This document shows positions 42,488 to 55,227 of a stretch of DNA of 64,000 bases, in pieces (the first letter of the stretch is position 1; each line of letters starts with the position of its first letter). This DNA is from Paramyrothecium sp. XJ0827 (lineage: Eukaryota; Ascomycota; Sordariomycetes; Hypocreales; Stachybotryaceae), in contig JAJFPB010000013.1 of the NCBI GenBank assembly GCA_020881915.1, forward strand, positions 959,311-1,023,310, in the 5' to 3' direction. The translations under genes were made by a program, and so were the position numbers. The notes below the pieces were generated by a model. The model saw nothing but the letters and a program-made list of their open reading frames with translations, made no database searches and was not told where the DNA came from.

Positions 42488-44761
42488 ATGCCACGCCAGG
42501 AACCCGTCAGAGTGCCGATGGATGAGATCCGGCGCACGATGGAGGATCTCGATCGACAACGAACTCGAAACAGAGCCGGAACGAGGTCGGAGTCATCCCA
42601 ATTAGCAGCTTCAAGCTCTCTAGCAGATCAGACAGCCGACCAGCGTCGTAAAGAGCCGGTCAGGGTGCCGCTAAGCGAGATTCGACGTACAATTCAAGAT
42701 CTAGATCGTCGATATACCAAAGCACGCACTGCTCGAAGACACGGATCTCAACAGGCTCTTACCCGGTCCCGAATACAGCCGGTAAGAGTTCTGTTTAATA
42801 AAATCTGCCAAACATTGGACTATCTAGACCGCCGATACCCCGAAGAATAAGGTCGCTAAAGATTTGAGTCATAAGTTATCTAGCTCTACTATCACTGGTT
42901 CAGTAGTATCTCCTGAAGCCATCCTTCCACGAGAAGATCCACCCGAGTCTCAATCTAACACGGCTCGCCGTATGTTGCATGATGTCCAACGCCGCCGCGC
43001 CGAAGATCGAGCCTACCGGGCACAAACAGTACCTCGGCAAGTTACCTTCAAAGTGACAGAACGTGAACTTAACCGCACTATCGCGGCCATCACACAGCAG
43101 CATATGGAGGAAGTTTTACAAGCAAGGGCCGTAAGGAGACGAGCAGGAGCTGCAGAACTATCACGAACATATATACAAGCTATCTCCGAGCAGGCAGCCA
43201 TTCAACAAAATTCGCCTCCTGGAGACCGTACGAAGAAGCAATCCTCTTCTCTGTCCAGAACGGCAGTCCCACGCACAGCGCCTCCCGGAAGCGCCCCAGG
43301 GATCAACAACCAAAAGGGCTTCCCACTCCGCCGCCAACAATACCAGGCCCCCATCAAATAGACCATGGCCAGTGCACGATACCGTCCAACTTCAGCAGCA
43401 GTCCATCAACTCTATTCTGAAAGACCGCGAGTCTTGGTTCCGCAGCAAAAAGGAAGCATCGGTATCAAGGTCCTACTGCAAGGAAATCCCGCTTACCCTC
43501 CAGGTAGAGACTGCGAAATCCTTCTACCATAGGTTCACAGACGAAAGGACAATGCCAATCTCGCATTGCGTTGTTTGCTATAGAAAGCATTCGCCCTCTG
43601 AGCTTATGAGAATTCGGTGGAGACACCTGACGCCACCATTGTTGCAGACCATGAAAGCGCTCCGGGAATGCGAGCAGTGCTTTCCGACAGACGATGATGC
43701 TGCGGCCGATATGTGCCGCGAATGCCGCACTAGTCTGGAAAAAGGAAAACTGCCAAAGGCCTGCTTGGTCAATAACATGTATATTGGGTGCGAGCATCGG
43801 TATCCCGAGGAGCTCGACGGCTCTCTCCGGTTGAGGAGAGGCTGATTGCTCTCCACACCCCATTTGGATACATTACGAAGTTTACTGTTGATAACAAGAC
43901 ACCGTCGGGTCTCAGCTACAGGAAGCACGTCAAAGGCCACATTGTTGTCTTTCCTAACAAGGTGGAGGACCTCGTTGCCACAGTTCTCCCTCACCCCTGC
44001 TGGAGGCTATGGAGAACATTCACGTGTCGTGGAGCGGCTCGAGCAAGCCTAGCGCTGCAGATGTCGGAAATCTCCTTCAGGTCCGCAAGTCGCGTGTGAA
44101 GGCGGCCCTGTCGTGGCTCCAAGGAAACAACCATCTCTACGAACATATAGCCATCGACCATGACGAGATAGATAGCTGGAACTACGAAGACGGTTCTAAC
44201 GTACCCACGCTTATGATGGACAGTATGCAGAGGGAGGAACCGTCGGTTGTGGAAAAGACACAGACAGACCATATCGTCCCAGAAACCGATCGGGGCATGG
44301 AAGAAAACACGTTCACCAGTATAGAAGAACTCCTTACCTCGGCCAGTGACAATAATAACAATGATCACTTATCTACAGAAGGCACTCTACGAATGGAGCA
44401 GCACCGTCAATCGCCTAAAGTTTCCCAGGATCCTGAGATTTTCATGACCAGTCCGGAGAATGCCGACGGTGTGGGTGATACCACTCATGAGACATCGTCG
44501 TCTGGCATGTTTCCCCTCGACGGGCCGGCCGCTTTCGTCGAGGCCGATAAACTTTCCTTCTTATCTGACGCTATCCGGACAAGTCGGACTCAAAACGTGG
44601 ATGAAGCTGAGCCTTACGCTATGAACGTCCAAATAGCAGGAGAACAGCCGTTCATCCGGGTGGAGCGCGGTGAGGAGTTTGCAGATAGCCTGCATTCGGA
44701 ATTCTTCCCGCGGACATTTCCCAAGCTTTTCCCGTGGGGAGCGGCGGTCCAAAGGCGCTAG
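42488..44761 (+). pseudogene. Helitron 1 N-terminal and zinc region
   Basis: The ATG at 42488 (MPRQEPVRVPMDEIRRTMED) starts a basic segment with repeated PVRVP.xEIRRT.xDLDRR units. It is followed, after frame changes, by a cysteine-rich region: HCVVCYRKHSPSEL, CEQC, CRECRTSLEKGKLPKAC and GCEHRYPEEL. Similar cysteine-rich regions precede the Rep domain in fungal and other Helitrons and may bind DNA. A linker rich in D, E and S (to about 44600) leads to GEQPFIRVERGEEF and FPKLFPWG, which are well conserved in Helitron 2. Confidence 0.75.
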
Positions 44762-44789
44762 AAGCATCAGAGGTTGACGAGCAACTTCC

Positions 44790-46630
44790 TTCGGAGCCCG
44801 CCGTGTCTCAACCAAACCACTCGCTCAGTTACTGGGCTAGATATGTGCTGCAGCGGCATGGCGGCCGATTCGCAACCCATCCCGTATTTTGTTTCTTGGT
44901 CTTTAACATCCTCCTCAGATCGTCGAACCGCCGCATCAGCATGGTTCGCTTAACAAGGGGTCTTTCGGGAAACTCGAACGGGTCTATGAGAGACTGACCG
45001 CGGAGCGTCTCAAAAATGCCGAGGACCAGATGCGAGAGACGAGGGCCACAACTGACCCCGACATATCGTTTCTCCTTCGCGAGCTATCCATATTTGGCCA
45101 TGCGCAGCCTCTCTCAAACGAGAGCCGGCTCCTCATGCGCAGGAAGATACAGGCGCTCACCGTTTGGACAGGCACACCGGCCATCTGGTTTACCATCAAT
45201 CCAAATGATATCAATAACCCGGTAAAAATGAAGCTCTCTATTCATAGGCTTCACGAATACCATGCTGCAAAGGACCTCTTGGCCGATCTCAGGGGTAAGT
45301 ACGATAGGATCGCCCTCAGTACTATGGATCCCGTAAGCTCGGCCATCTTCTTCCACCGAGAGATCTCATTGTTCTTCGAAAAGTACGTCAGAGCTGGCCA
45401 AGAGTCAATATTCGGGAACATTAGCCACTACTACGCAACCGTCGAAACGAATGACCGAGGCAGCCTGCACTTGCACGGACTCCTCTGGTTAGACGGGAAC
45501 TTGCAGTTGCCCTCCCTAATTGATGACATGGCCAATCCCCAAGAAGAAGAATACCGTGCCCAAGTGGTTCAGTATCTAGACTCAGTCTTTCATGAATGCT
45601 TAGACGAGGATGATGGACAGGCTATCAGGCGAGAGAGAAAACCGATCGATCCTGTTGATGAGATAATGAGCAGTACCGAGGCTCTTACGGCAGTCTTCAA
45701 TAAGGAGTCCAACTACATTGCGTACTGTTGCCAGGTCCATTCACACACATACAGCTGCATCAAAGTACTCCTAAACGGACGTAATGAACAGGGTAAAGAC
45801 GGATACAATCGGACAGCTTGTCGTTTCCAAGCTCCTTGGAAGACCGTTGAAGAAACTGGGTTCACAGATGACGGCCTGTTAAAGATTCGCCGGAACCACC
45901 CGCTAGTAAACCGCTACAACAAGGCAATGGCGGTCGGCCTCCGCCACAACCACGATATCTCGATGATCTTGACGAGGACAAAAGGTTTGGCCATGGTCTA
46001 TTACATCACAAACTACGCCACCAAGCTGGACACGCCAATGTGGAAGCGCATTGCCCATGCGGCTCAGGTGCTCGAGCAGCTCCGTGAGGCCGCTGTGCCG
46101 AGGCATCAGGCTTTGGATACCGCCACTCATGACGGTCAGCGGCCAGAGGTGTTGAACAAGAGCCGCCAATTCCTGATGAGAGTGGCAAACCGGATTTTTC
46201 CGAGAGACAGCTCTCGGCCGTGGAGGTCTGCTACCACTTGCTCGGCTATCACGCGGACTTTACCAATGTGCCGCACTGGTCCTTCATTAACCTCACCGCG
46301 CTCTACTGGGCAATCTTCCGGCGATGGGCACACCTTCGTTGTCAGGCTGGCGTACAGACAGATGCAGAGGAGCCTGATGAGACGGTACAACTCAGGGAAG
46401 GCGGGCGGACACTGCTATACTTGGATGCCTATGCCTATAGAGGGCCGACGCTAAGAGATGTTTGCCTCTATGATTACATGTCCATGATCAACTTGGTGCG
46501 TCGTGGTACTCAAGATGAGGATGGCACTCACATAGCTCTCGAGGGGCCATCTGAGGAATATCACAATTGGACTCAGAAGCTTCGTCGGCCTCACGAATAC
46601 GCCGTGCCGAGGCTTTCAGGGATATATTAG
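44790..46630 (+). pseudogene. Helitron 1 Rep (HUH endonuclease) domain
   Basis: After NHSLSYWARYVLQRHGGRFA and HPVFCFLVFN, the main frame (45030-46454) carries the HUH motif in GSLHLHGLLWL and a two-tyrosine motif in YITNYATK. These are the metal-binding and DNA-nicking residues of Rep. The frame breaks near 45000 and 46195 and then resumes (RQLSAVEVCYHLLG-like reading, then LDAYAYRGPTLRDVCLYDY). Confidence 0.85.
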
Positions 46631-46725
46631 CAGCGACCATATGGACGAGCATCCAGTGTATTTCGGCCGGTATTATCAGTGTCCCCAGTTCGGTCCCGGC
46701 TAGCTCACTGACCTTGTGCAGCAAC

Positions 46726-49029
46726 TCTGTCCTTCATCTGGCCTTATTCGTGCCTTGGGAAGACTTCATATCCAGAGCAGACGGCGACATCACCGATATT
46801 TGGTCGAGCCATGAGACTTCCCTCCGGCCCCGTCTCAAACACCACGTCTCAAACATTTCCCTTCTTACTAAGTCGGCCGAGGACGCACGCAAAGATGCAC
46901 AGCTTTGGGCAAGCCGGTCGGAAGGAGACGACACCGTGGACGTAGAGTTTCCCATGGACGAAGGCGACTACAGCGAAGAACCTGCAACATTGGCTGAACA
47001 TCGCCAAAGCTATACGGCCGTGCTCCAAACTCTCCGAAACGCAGTTCGAGATTCGGACGCTACAAAGGGCTCCCCGTCTTGCGGAGCCTGATCAGAGATT
47101 TGTGCCAGGACAGCATAGTCGAAGAAGTTCAACCGTTTGTTCAACGCCATGAAGACTTCTATCAACAAATCCGCCGCAACCAGAATAGTGCCCTATATCA
47201 ATACCCCACCTTCTTGAGAGAAGATATTCAGGCCGTGGCAAAGGCCCAGGAAATGCTACACCTCCGAATGCTTGATGAGATGGCGACCAGTCTTGGCGCC
47301 GAACACCCAACAGGTAACGCCGACGTGGACGACATGCTTGCTCGTCACTACGAAGCAGAAATTCCTATTCTGCTTCCAAGTCCGGACCCAGCTATGCGTG
47401 GCCCTCGGATACTTGTTGATGTCGATCCTGCTGCAGGATTTACGGAACTAGGCCGTCTCGCCGCCACCCAGTACACGCTCAATGAGCTGCAGAATATAGC
47501 TCTGCAGCTTGTGTGCAGATTCTTGGACAAATACACCGCCGGCCCCGACTCGGTCGGCCAACATCTTCAATATACTGGCGGCCCAGGCGGGACGGGAAAA
47601 TCCAGAATCATCGACGCGCCTTGAGGCACGCGTTTACAGCCAGAGGACAGTCGCACCTTCTCCAGGTCACTGGAACATCAGGCAGCGCGGCCGCCCATAT
47701 CGGCGGAACCACAGTTCACTCGGCCTGTGGCCTAGACGCACGCCGCTCTTCTAATCAACAGCTTCCACTGTTCTCGGAGGCGAAGAAATGGACGTGGAAA
47801 CAAAAGCTGGTCCTCGTGATCGACGAGGTTAGCATGCTCGGTGGAGCCACGCTGTACGACATTAACTGCCACCTCCAGTCGCTCCGAGACTGCCCGGACA
47901 AGCCATTTGGCGGTATCCCGGTCGTCCTCTTGATGGGAGATTTCTACCAGTTCGCCCCGGTGCGAGAGACAAGCCTCCTCGTGAACAAGATTGGGAACCC
48001 CGCCTTGGTTACCGTAGGGCCTTCAACTATTACCCACCACCGCGGCTACAGCCTGTGGTTAATGTTCAAGACAGTCGTGCTCCTCAAAGAGCAGGTCCGG
48101 GCTCGAGACGACCCCAGCTCCTTGCGCTTTTAGAAAGAGTACGGGCCGGCGCTCAGACACAGCAAGATCTTGACCTGCTCAACACAAAGCTAGTGGACCG
48201 CTCTCAAATCACATTCCGTGACGGTTTACGAGCCATAACACCGCTTAACCGCAACCGATGGAGTCTTAACATGGAAGCCGTCGTAGACTGGGCACGCTTC
48301 AACAAGAGGCACATTTCTATCTTCATCTCGACCCACACCTGGCGACGTGGAGCGCTGTCTCAAGACGAGATCGCGAAGACCATCGAACAAGGTGATAATT
48401 CTAACTGCAAGGTCCCTGGTGTCTTATTTTACGCCCAGGGTATGCCGGTAGTAGTGAACAAGAATATTTACACCGGTTTGAAGGTCGTCAACGGGGCAGA
48501 GTTTACCGCCGCAGACGTCATCCTCGACCCGCACTATCCAGGGTATTGTCTTACAGACGATGTCACCATCCACTTTGGTCCACCGCTCGGCATCCTGCTA
48601 CAATCGACAGAGACAGAGCATTTGTCAGTTCCGACGCTGCCAGCCGGAACAGTACTCATCCGACCGATCTCACAGGTCCTCGAGCCTACCAGCTCCCAGT
48701 TCAGATTCTTAACTGCAAGATGTACACGCCGGGGATTGCCAGTTGTCCCGGCTTTTGTGCTCACCGACTATAAGGCCCAAGGCAAGACATTTGTGGAAGT
48801 GCTCCTTGAGCTGCGCGGAAACCGTGTAATCAATGGCCAAGCTTCCAAATGCGACTTCACCAGCCTCTATGTACAGCTGTCCAGGTGTAGGACATTAGAA
48901 GGCATCAGGCTTCTCAGCGCTATACGACAGCAGGACTTTATCGGCAACAAACTGGATCCGATCATAGTTGCTGCTATGCAGAGGCTCGAGCATATAGCTG
49001 CAGAAACGAGACGGATGCTTGATATATAA
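46726..49029 (+). pseudogene. Helitron 1 Pif1-like helicase domain
   Basis: The region starts at NSVLHLALFVPWEDF. It carries Walker A (GGPGGTGKSR), Walker B (LVLVIDEVSMLG), GDFYQFAPVRET, and then in the last frame VTIHFGPPLG, LTDYKAQGKTF and YVQLSRCRTLEGI before a TAA at 49029. It would unwind the strand displaced during rolling-circle transposition. Frame breaks are near 47090, 47620 (two extra bases in GACGCGCC) and 48115. Confidence 0.88.
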
Positions 49030-49248
49030 GACGGAGATACTATCCGAAAGTTCGATGCTTGTCTTCCTTTCCTAAGGAAAGGAACTATAGGGGTCTTATA
49101 TATCTGCAGGCAGCTAAGGGACTAGCCTCTCCCAAGTCCCCCTTGGCCCAATACACTAGACAACACAGTTACAGGCCCGTATATAGCACCTCAGGACGTT
49201 CTTCGTTCCGGAAAGGCGATGGCGGGCCCGTAGGGACCGGTCTCCTGT

Positions 49249-49298
49249 TGCCTTGAGGAACGAAGAGACGAAAGGCTCTTCCTTCCGCCCCCTCGGAA
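49249..49298 (+). repeat. dispersed ~50-bp repeat, copy B
   Basis: This is related to 41813-41870 (GCCTTGAGGAACGA, GAAAGGCTCTTCCTTCCG, CCCTC). It sits about 220 bp after the Helitron 1 helicase stop. Confidence 0.6.
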
Positions 49299-49554
49299 GC
49301 CAACCCCCTGACGCCACACCAGCACCGCCACTAGCTTCACCGCCACAGAAGACGCCTTAATTTCACTGCCACTTACGCCGCACCTGAAGAGCCACACCTG
49401 AAGAGCCACCAAGAATCTGTATACGCCACAAATCACTGATCCACAACCAGGAGAGCGTCATAAACGACAGCCAGCCGACCTGCGCCCTCTCCGGGTTCCC
49501 TATCCTACCCCCAAAGGCCGTCATCAATTCTCTCTCGTATCACAGCAGGAGATA

Positions 49555-50391
49555 TTGCGCGGAAGAAATCACCCTAACCTATGTTTCATGGGCATCCTGC
49601 ACCTTCCACGAGCTCTCACTCTCTTCCTCGGCGTGCCATCTCTGCCGGAACCTGTGCCTCGCTTCAGGGGATTTCCGCCTTGGTTCGGTGCCTCATTCTC
49701 TTCGGATCCTGTCGAAACCGTCACTGACGATTCTGTTTCTGCCGGTGAGAGTAAGTTTTATTTAGTGGGCCTTTTCCTCATTGTAATTAACCACATACCT
49801 ATACAATCCCCTTTTTGCTATCCAATGTGGAACCTTGTTGCGATGCGAAGAGCCGCTTCGTTATTGTTGAGGATTCCGCCTCCTCCAATGCCTCTCCCCT
49901 GATCTCTCTTTTACCTTCCCAGCACTGGGCGGCGCCGAGGGTCGTCTCGAGGAGGGGCCGACCGGGCTGCTGCTGAAGGGGCTTCGACCCATTCCCGGCT
50001 CTGGTCTCGTCTTCTGCGGCGAAAGACCGCTGCCGGTACTGCCACCGCTGTCGAAGATTGCCCTCGAGGTAAAACCAAACTCGTCAACAAGAACGACCAA
50101 GACGTCCTGTCCGGGTTCTGGCTCCTTCTCAAGCAGTGCGGCATTCAGCACGCCGATAATGCTTCCCCTTCCGTACACCCACTTTCTGGCTACAAAGCCA
50201 CCTTCGGCCGAGTTTTTCATCCAGCCGATCCGACTCTTCCATGGTTGTTGATTGTACGGCATGTACGCCAGTATGTGGAATGCCCGACCCCCTTGAAAGG
50301 CGGGTCATTGTCACGGGCGGCGCCAGGTATGTTTGGCATTGGACAAAGCCGCAGCACTTTAGCTGGTCTTCCGACAAAGAGCCGGCTTTGA
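49555..50391 (+). pseudogene. gene-like fragment between the Helitrons (+ strand)
   Basis: A coding-like segment begins near 49555 (PRALTLFLGVPSLPEPVPRF) and meets a GTAAGT donor near 49750. After an apparent intron, another open stretch runs in a different frame from about 49922 to a TGA at 50391, with no ATG (so easily missed). It contains GFWLLLKQCGIQHADNASPS, ATFGRVFHPADPTLPWLLIV and VRQYVECPTPLKGGSL. The long, stop-free and compositionally normal reading suggests real protein sequence. The family is unknown to me. Its position between two Helitrons, with remnants of introns, fits gene capture; this is inference. Confidence 0.45.
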
Positions 50392-50548
50392 ACCTCAACG
50401 TCGTCGTGTCGATGGGTCCTTGAAAGCTAGCGCGGGAGCGATGGTGGGGAAGAAACTGCCCGTATGCCTCAAAGACCTCTCTGCAACGCTGCGATATTAA
50501 TTAGTGCCTAAAACGAGGAGAGCCTGGAAGGGGCTACATAGATGGAGG

Positions 50549-51293
50549 CTATCCATACGGTTGGAAACACATCTGTCCACGGACCTGTGCCAGCTTTCCA
50601 TACGAGATTTCCCACGACCCGACGACCGACTCGTCCCCATCTACGACTTTGCGACGGAACTGCAGTTGGTAAGGGTGGAGCTGCACGTCGAAGAAGAACC
50701 ATTGGCCGTCCCACTCTTCAATGTTGGGGAAAGGGTACACATGCATTGACAATGGTATGTCGAGGTCGTTTCGCCCGTCAAGGAGTTCCGCATGCTCCCC
50801 CTTGCTCGTCAAAGTACGACGGCCTAACAAACTGCAGGCGAACCGCTCCGACGAGATTGTGACCTCGAATGAGCTGCCTATCGGCCGAAGTGATTACCTC
50901 GAGCCCTTCTAGGCTGGAGAAGAACTGTACGCCCAGAGGGTTCAGGAAGTTTGCCCGTGGCCCTGGCTCGATGGTGGTCGTCCTGCCATATTGGACGCAA
51001 GGGAGACTGATATCGTACTCGATTTTCAGACCAAATCGGAGTCCATAGACAGCTGCTTCACTTCTAGATTCGGCAACGACGGGAAATGAGGGTGCCAAGC
51101 GAACCAGCGCGTACATAACTCCTAGTCGGATATTAGAGAAGAGAAGAGAAGAGAAGAGGGAAGAGGGAATTTCGAATGGAAAAGCCAACTCGGGACACCC
51201 GCATCGCCCGCCTTTCTTATACAGCCACTGCCCTTGGCCAAATGAAGACATCATAGCGATTGGAACATCCCCAGATTCATGCGACTGCCACAC
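50549..51293 (-). pseudogene. gene-like fragment between the Helitrons (minus strand)
   Basis: A minus frame from 51293 (GLRFGLKIEYDISLPCV, IEPGPRANFLNPLGVQFFSS) ends at 50778. Near 50825 a second frame continues the sense (GRNDLDIPLSMHVYPFPNIE, QWFFFDVQLHPYQLQFRR) to 50549. One base change would join them into about 245 residues. No domain is recognised. It is flanked by Helitron 2 on one side and the + strand fragment on the other. Confidence 0.4.
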
Positions 51294-51648
51294 TTTTTGG
51301 CAATGCTACCGCATGAAACAGCTGCTCGTCGCAGCCCGCGCGAATGCATGATCGCCTACCTCAGTATAGGAGGTCACTTTCATATGCTACCCGAGTTCGT
51401 GAACTCTTCCACGCCTCCACGCCTCCACGCATGGAGTCGTATCGCCGGCACTGGCTGGCGTGGCCTGACCGGAATCGCTACATCCGCCCGCAAGGTAAGT
51501 ATTCCTTCTGTAGGGGTTACCGCGCCTTGAGCAGCCTCGTCTTAGACGCGATATTCTGTTCTGTCCCCGCTTCCTTCTTGTAAGCCCCTGTTCGGACTCC
51601 TGGATGCATTTACATTCACGCAACCCTCCGAGATACAATCCATCACCA

Positions 51649-53199
51649 TGCCCGACAAAGACATCGTCCGGGTCCTCACGAGGAGATCCGTCGTACGCTG
51701 GAAGATCTAGATCGCAGACGCGCACATAACCGAGCCCAGGCAACACCGCGGATGTCTCGGCCGGTCATTACAAGATCTCTGACACTAGGAGAAGCTTTAC
51801 AGACCCGAAAAGAGCCGATCAAGGTTTCACCCGAAGAGATGCGCCGCACACTGGCAGACATAGACCGCCGGCATGCCCAAGAACGAGCCATTCGACGGCA
51901 ACAAGCAAGCCAAATGACAACCAGTCAACAAAAGCCGCAAGAGCGGCAGCTTGCCACATCTCCTCAAGAGAGGGATGATGAGTCTCAGTCGTCTTCACGG
52001 TCTGCCATCGCCGCTAGAGCCCGAAGCAAGCTCATCACAGTTTCTCCAGAAGAGATACGCCGTACCTTGGAGGATATTGAGCGTCAACGCTCCCGGGTAC
52101 GCGCCTACGAGATCAAAAAGAAATCATCACAGGCAGACGCTATTACTGAACATCACAACAAGCCGGATGTGGTCCCCCCAGAAGAGATGCACCGTACCTT
52201 GGAGGTCCTGGAACGCCAGCGTAGGGAAGAACGAACCCGCCAGAGGGTGGCCAATGCTGCAGGAGCACGGCGACAAACGACACCGGGCCGGATCCAGCCT
52301 CCCCCCCAAACACCACCCTCGACTGCGCGAGTGCCGCGGCCAACCAGATCAGACCAGATACAACGTACCCCCGAACGCCTTCTTCAAAACGACCAAGAGA
52401 AGCAGAGGACCTTTTGACCCCACCGGACACGCGGCCGGACCGCCGCCCTAAGAGGCCGCGTCCGATAGGTGAGGTCACAGAGCTCCAACGAAAGTCGATC
52501 GAGTCTGTTCTGCAGCACTATGAGACTTGCTTTCGCGATAAAAAGGAGGCGTCGGTATCAAGATCCTGGTGCAACGAGGTCCCGCTTGCCATCCAAGTGG
52601 AGGCGGCCAAGTCATTCTACCGAGCATTCACGGATGAGAACACCCTACCGATTGCTCATTGCGTCTTCTGTTATAGGAAGTCAGCTCCTGGGGAACTCTC
52701 GACGGCCCAGTGGCAGAGCCAGTTGACCCCGTCCTTGATGCAAGCAACGAGGGCTCTTCAGCTGTGCGCAAAGTGCCTGCCACAAGACGGCGAGTATCGG
52801 GTCGGCGTATGCCGCGAGTGTCGCGCTGGTCTACAGAACGGAAAACTACCCAAGGCCTGTTCAGTCAACAACATGCATATCGGATGCGAGCACCGGTACC
52901 CAAAAGAGCTTGATGACCTCTCCCCAGTCGAGGAAAGGCTGATCGCCCTACAGGCTCCTTTCGGGTACATTACCAAGTTCACCGTCGACAACAAGGCTCC
53001 TTCTGGCCTGAATTATAGGAAACACGTGAAGGGTCACATCGTCGTGTTTCCGAATAAGGTGGATGACCTTGTTGCGACAGTACTTCCCCATCCGTTACTG
53101 GAGGCGATCGAAAACACATCCACGTCTCCTGGAGCGGTTCCAGCAAGCCCAGCCCAACAGACGTCGGCCATCTCCTTCAAGTCCGCAAGACCGTTGTGA
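51649..53199 (+). pseudogene. Helitron 2 N-terminal repeats and zinc region
   Basis: Four spaced units of the form V.P-EEIRRTLEDIDRR occur (HEEIRRTLEDLDRR, PEEMRRTLADIDRR, PEEIRRTLEDIERQ, PEEMHRTLEVLERQ), separated by basic, glutamine-rich linkers. The cysteine-rich region follows (HCVFCYRKSAPGEL, CAKCLPQDGEYRVGVCRECR, GCEHRYPKEL). These regions align with those of Helitron 1. Confidence 0.75.
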
Positions 53200-53742
53200 G
53201 GAATGCTCTGGTATGGCTTCAGAAGAACAACCCCTCTACGAGCATGTCGCAATCAACCATGACGAGATAGACGGTTGGCGGTACGAGGGTAGCTCTAACG
53301 TCCCTACCGACATCCTTGAGATGATGCGACGAGAAGAGCCCTCGGTTGCTGAAAAGACGCAGACGGACCACATCGTCCCGGCCACAGACAGGGGCTACCG
53401 GAAAACCAGTCAACAAGTATTGAAGAACTCCTCAACTCAGCGCGAGTCGATCCTGGAGAGGAGCGCCACCCGCCTAGAGAACTCGACACTTCTGTTCTTG
53501 ACCAAGACCAAACCGATGTTACCAGCGACGTCGTCTATGAGACGTCGTCATCCGGCATGTTTCCTCTTGACGAGCCTGCCACATTCTCGGAGGCCGATAA
53601 GCTATCCTTCCTAGCAGACGCTATGCAAAAAGCGGAAGCCGAGATAACGAGGTCCCTCAGCCATGCGCCATGAATATAGAAACTACGGGAGAACAGCCGT
53701 TCATCCGCGTGGAGCAGGGCTCCGACTTCGCCGACAATCTGC

Positions 53743-55227
53743 ATGAGGACTTCTTTCCAAGGACGTTCCCTAAGCTTTTCCGTGGGGAAAGGGGGTCCGA
53801 AGGCGATGACCGACACGGAGAGCCGCCAACAACCCGCCTTGGAGCCCGTCCACAACCCTCCTTCAAACCACTCGCTCGCCTACTGGGCCAAGTATGTGCT
53901 CCAGCGACACGGCGGTCGGTTTGCCACGCATCCGGTATTCTGTTTCCTCGTCTTCAACATCCTCCTCCGATCATCCAACCGCCGCATCAGCGTGGTCCGG
54001 ATGACAAAGAATTCTTTCAACAGAGCTGAGCAAGTCTACCAAAGTCTGACAGCAGACCAACTGAGGAGAGCCGAGGAGGAGATGCGCCAGAACAAGACGA
54101 CGACAGATGATGACGTATCGTTCTTGCTTCGCGAGCTGTCCATATTTGGCCACGCCCAGCCGCTCTCAAACGAGACTCGGCTGCTGATGCGTAGGAAGAT
54201 ACAGTCACTCATCGTTTGGACGGGCACACCTGCGATTTGGTTTACCATCAACCCTAACGACATCAACAACCCCGTCAAGATGAGGCTCTCGATCCACAGG
54301 CTGCATGATTACGACATGGCGAAGGAACTACTGGCCAATCTTCGGGGACGGTACGACAGGATCGCCCTCAGCACTCTGGATCCGGTCAGCTCCGTCATCT
54401 TCTTCCACCGCGAGATTTCTCTGTTTTTCGACCACTACGTCAAAGCAGGCAAGGAATCAGTTTTTGGAAAAACCAGTCATTATTATGCAACGGTAGAAAC
54501 CAACGACCGAGGCAGCCTACACCTGCATGGACTGCTCTGGCTCCATGGGAATCTACAGTTGCCATCGCTCTGCAACGACATGGCCGATCCCCAGCAAGAG
54601 GAGTACCGAGCCCGAGTGATTCGTTATGTTGACTCTGTCTTTCACGAATGCCTAGATGAGAAGGCTGGGCAGACGATCCGGAAGGAAAGAAGGCCAATCC
54701 AGCCTGTCGAGGAGATGATGAAGAGCACCGAAGCTCTTACTACGGCCTTCGACGACGAGTCCAACTACATTGCCTACTGTAGCCAGGTTCACTCCCACAC
54801 ATTTACCTGCATCAAGTATTCCATAAAGGGGCTGACTGGACAGGATGCGGATAAATACAGGCGGACAGCTTGTCGATTCAAAGCGCCGTGGAAGATCGTC
54901 GACATGACGGGTTTCTCTGAGGACGGCCTGCTCAAGACCCGCAGGAACCACGCTCTGGTCAACCGATACAACAAGGCAATGGCGATCGGCCTCCGCCACA
55001 ACCACGACATCTCGATGATCCTGACGAGGACCAAGGGGCTGGCTATGGTATTTTACATCACCAACTACGCCACCAAGTTGGATACGCCGATGTGGAAACG
55101 CATCGTCATCGCCCAGGCGAAGTCCTGGGACAGCTCCATCAGTCGGCTGATGGTACGCGTCAGGCATCGGCTCCAGAGCGTGGCGCGCAAGCCTCAGCCG
55201 TCCTCAACCAAACTCGACAGTTTTTAA
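53743..55227 (+). pseudogene. Helitron 2 Rep (HUH endonuclease) domain
   Basis: The 494-codon frame carries YWAKYVLQRHGGRFATHPVF, then the HUH motif in GSLHLHGLLWLHG and the paired tyrosines in FYITNYATK. The sense continues in the next frame from about 55200 (RQLSAVEVCYHLLGHHTDFT). Compared with Helitron 1, this Rep frame is longer and less damaged. Confidence 0.85.

Larger units (their letters stand above)
42488..49029 (+). mobile_element. Helitron 1, full-length coding region but frame-broken
   Basis: In order on one strand: a basic N-terminal part with EIRRT-EDLDRR repeats, a cysteine-rich zinc region, a Rep (HUH) domain and a Pif1-like helicase. This RepHel order defines autonomous Helitrons, which move by rolling-circle replication. 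At least eight frame changes interrupt it (for example near 43820, 44755, 44990, 46195, 47090, 47620 and 48115), mostly repaired by one or two bases when compared with Helitron 2. I could not define the TC and CTRR ends, so limits are those of the coding region. Confidence 0.85.

Noticed and set aside
47079..48133. Separate helicase genes suggested by successive ORFs
   Set aside because: The ORFs are consecutive parts of one Helitron helicase broken by small shifts, as shown by the continuous order of motifs and by Helitron 2.
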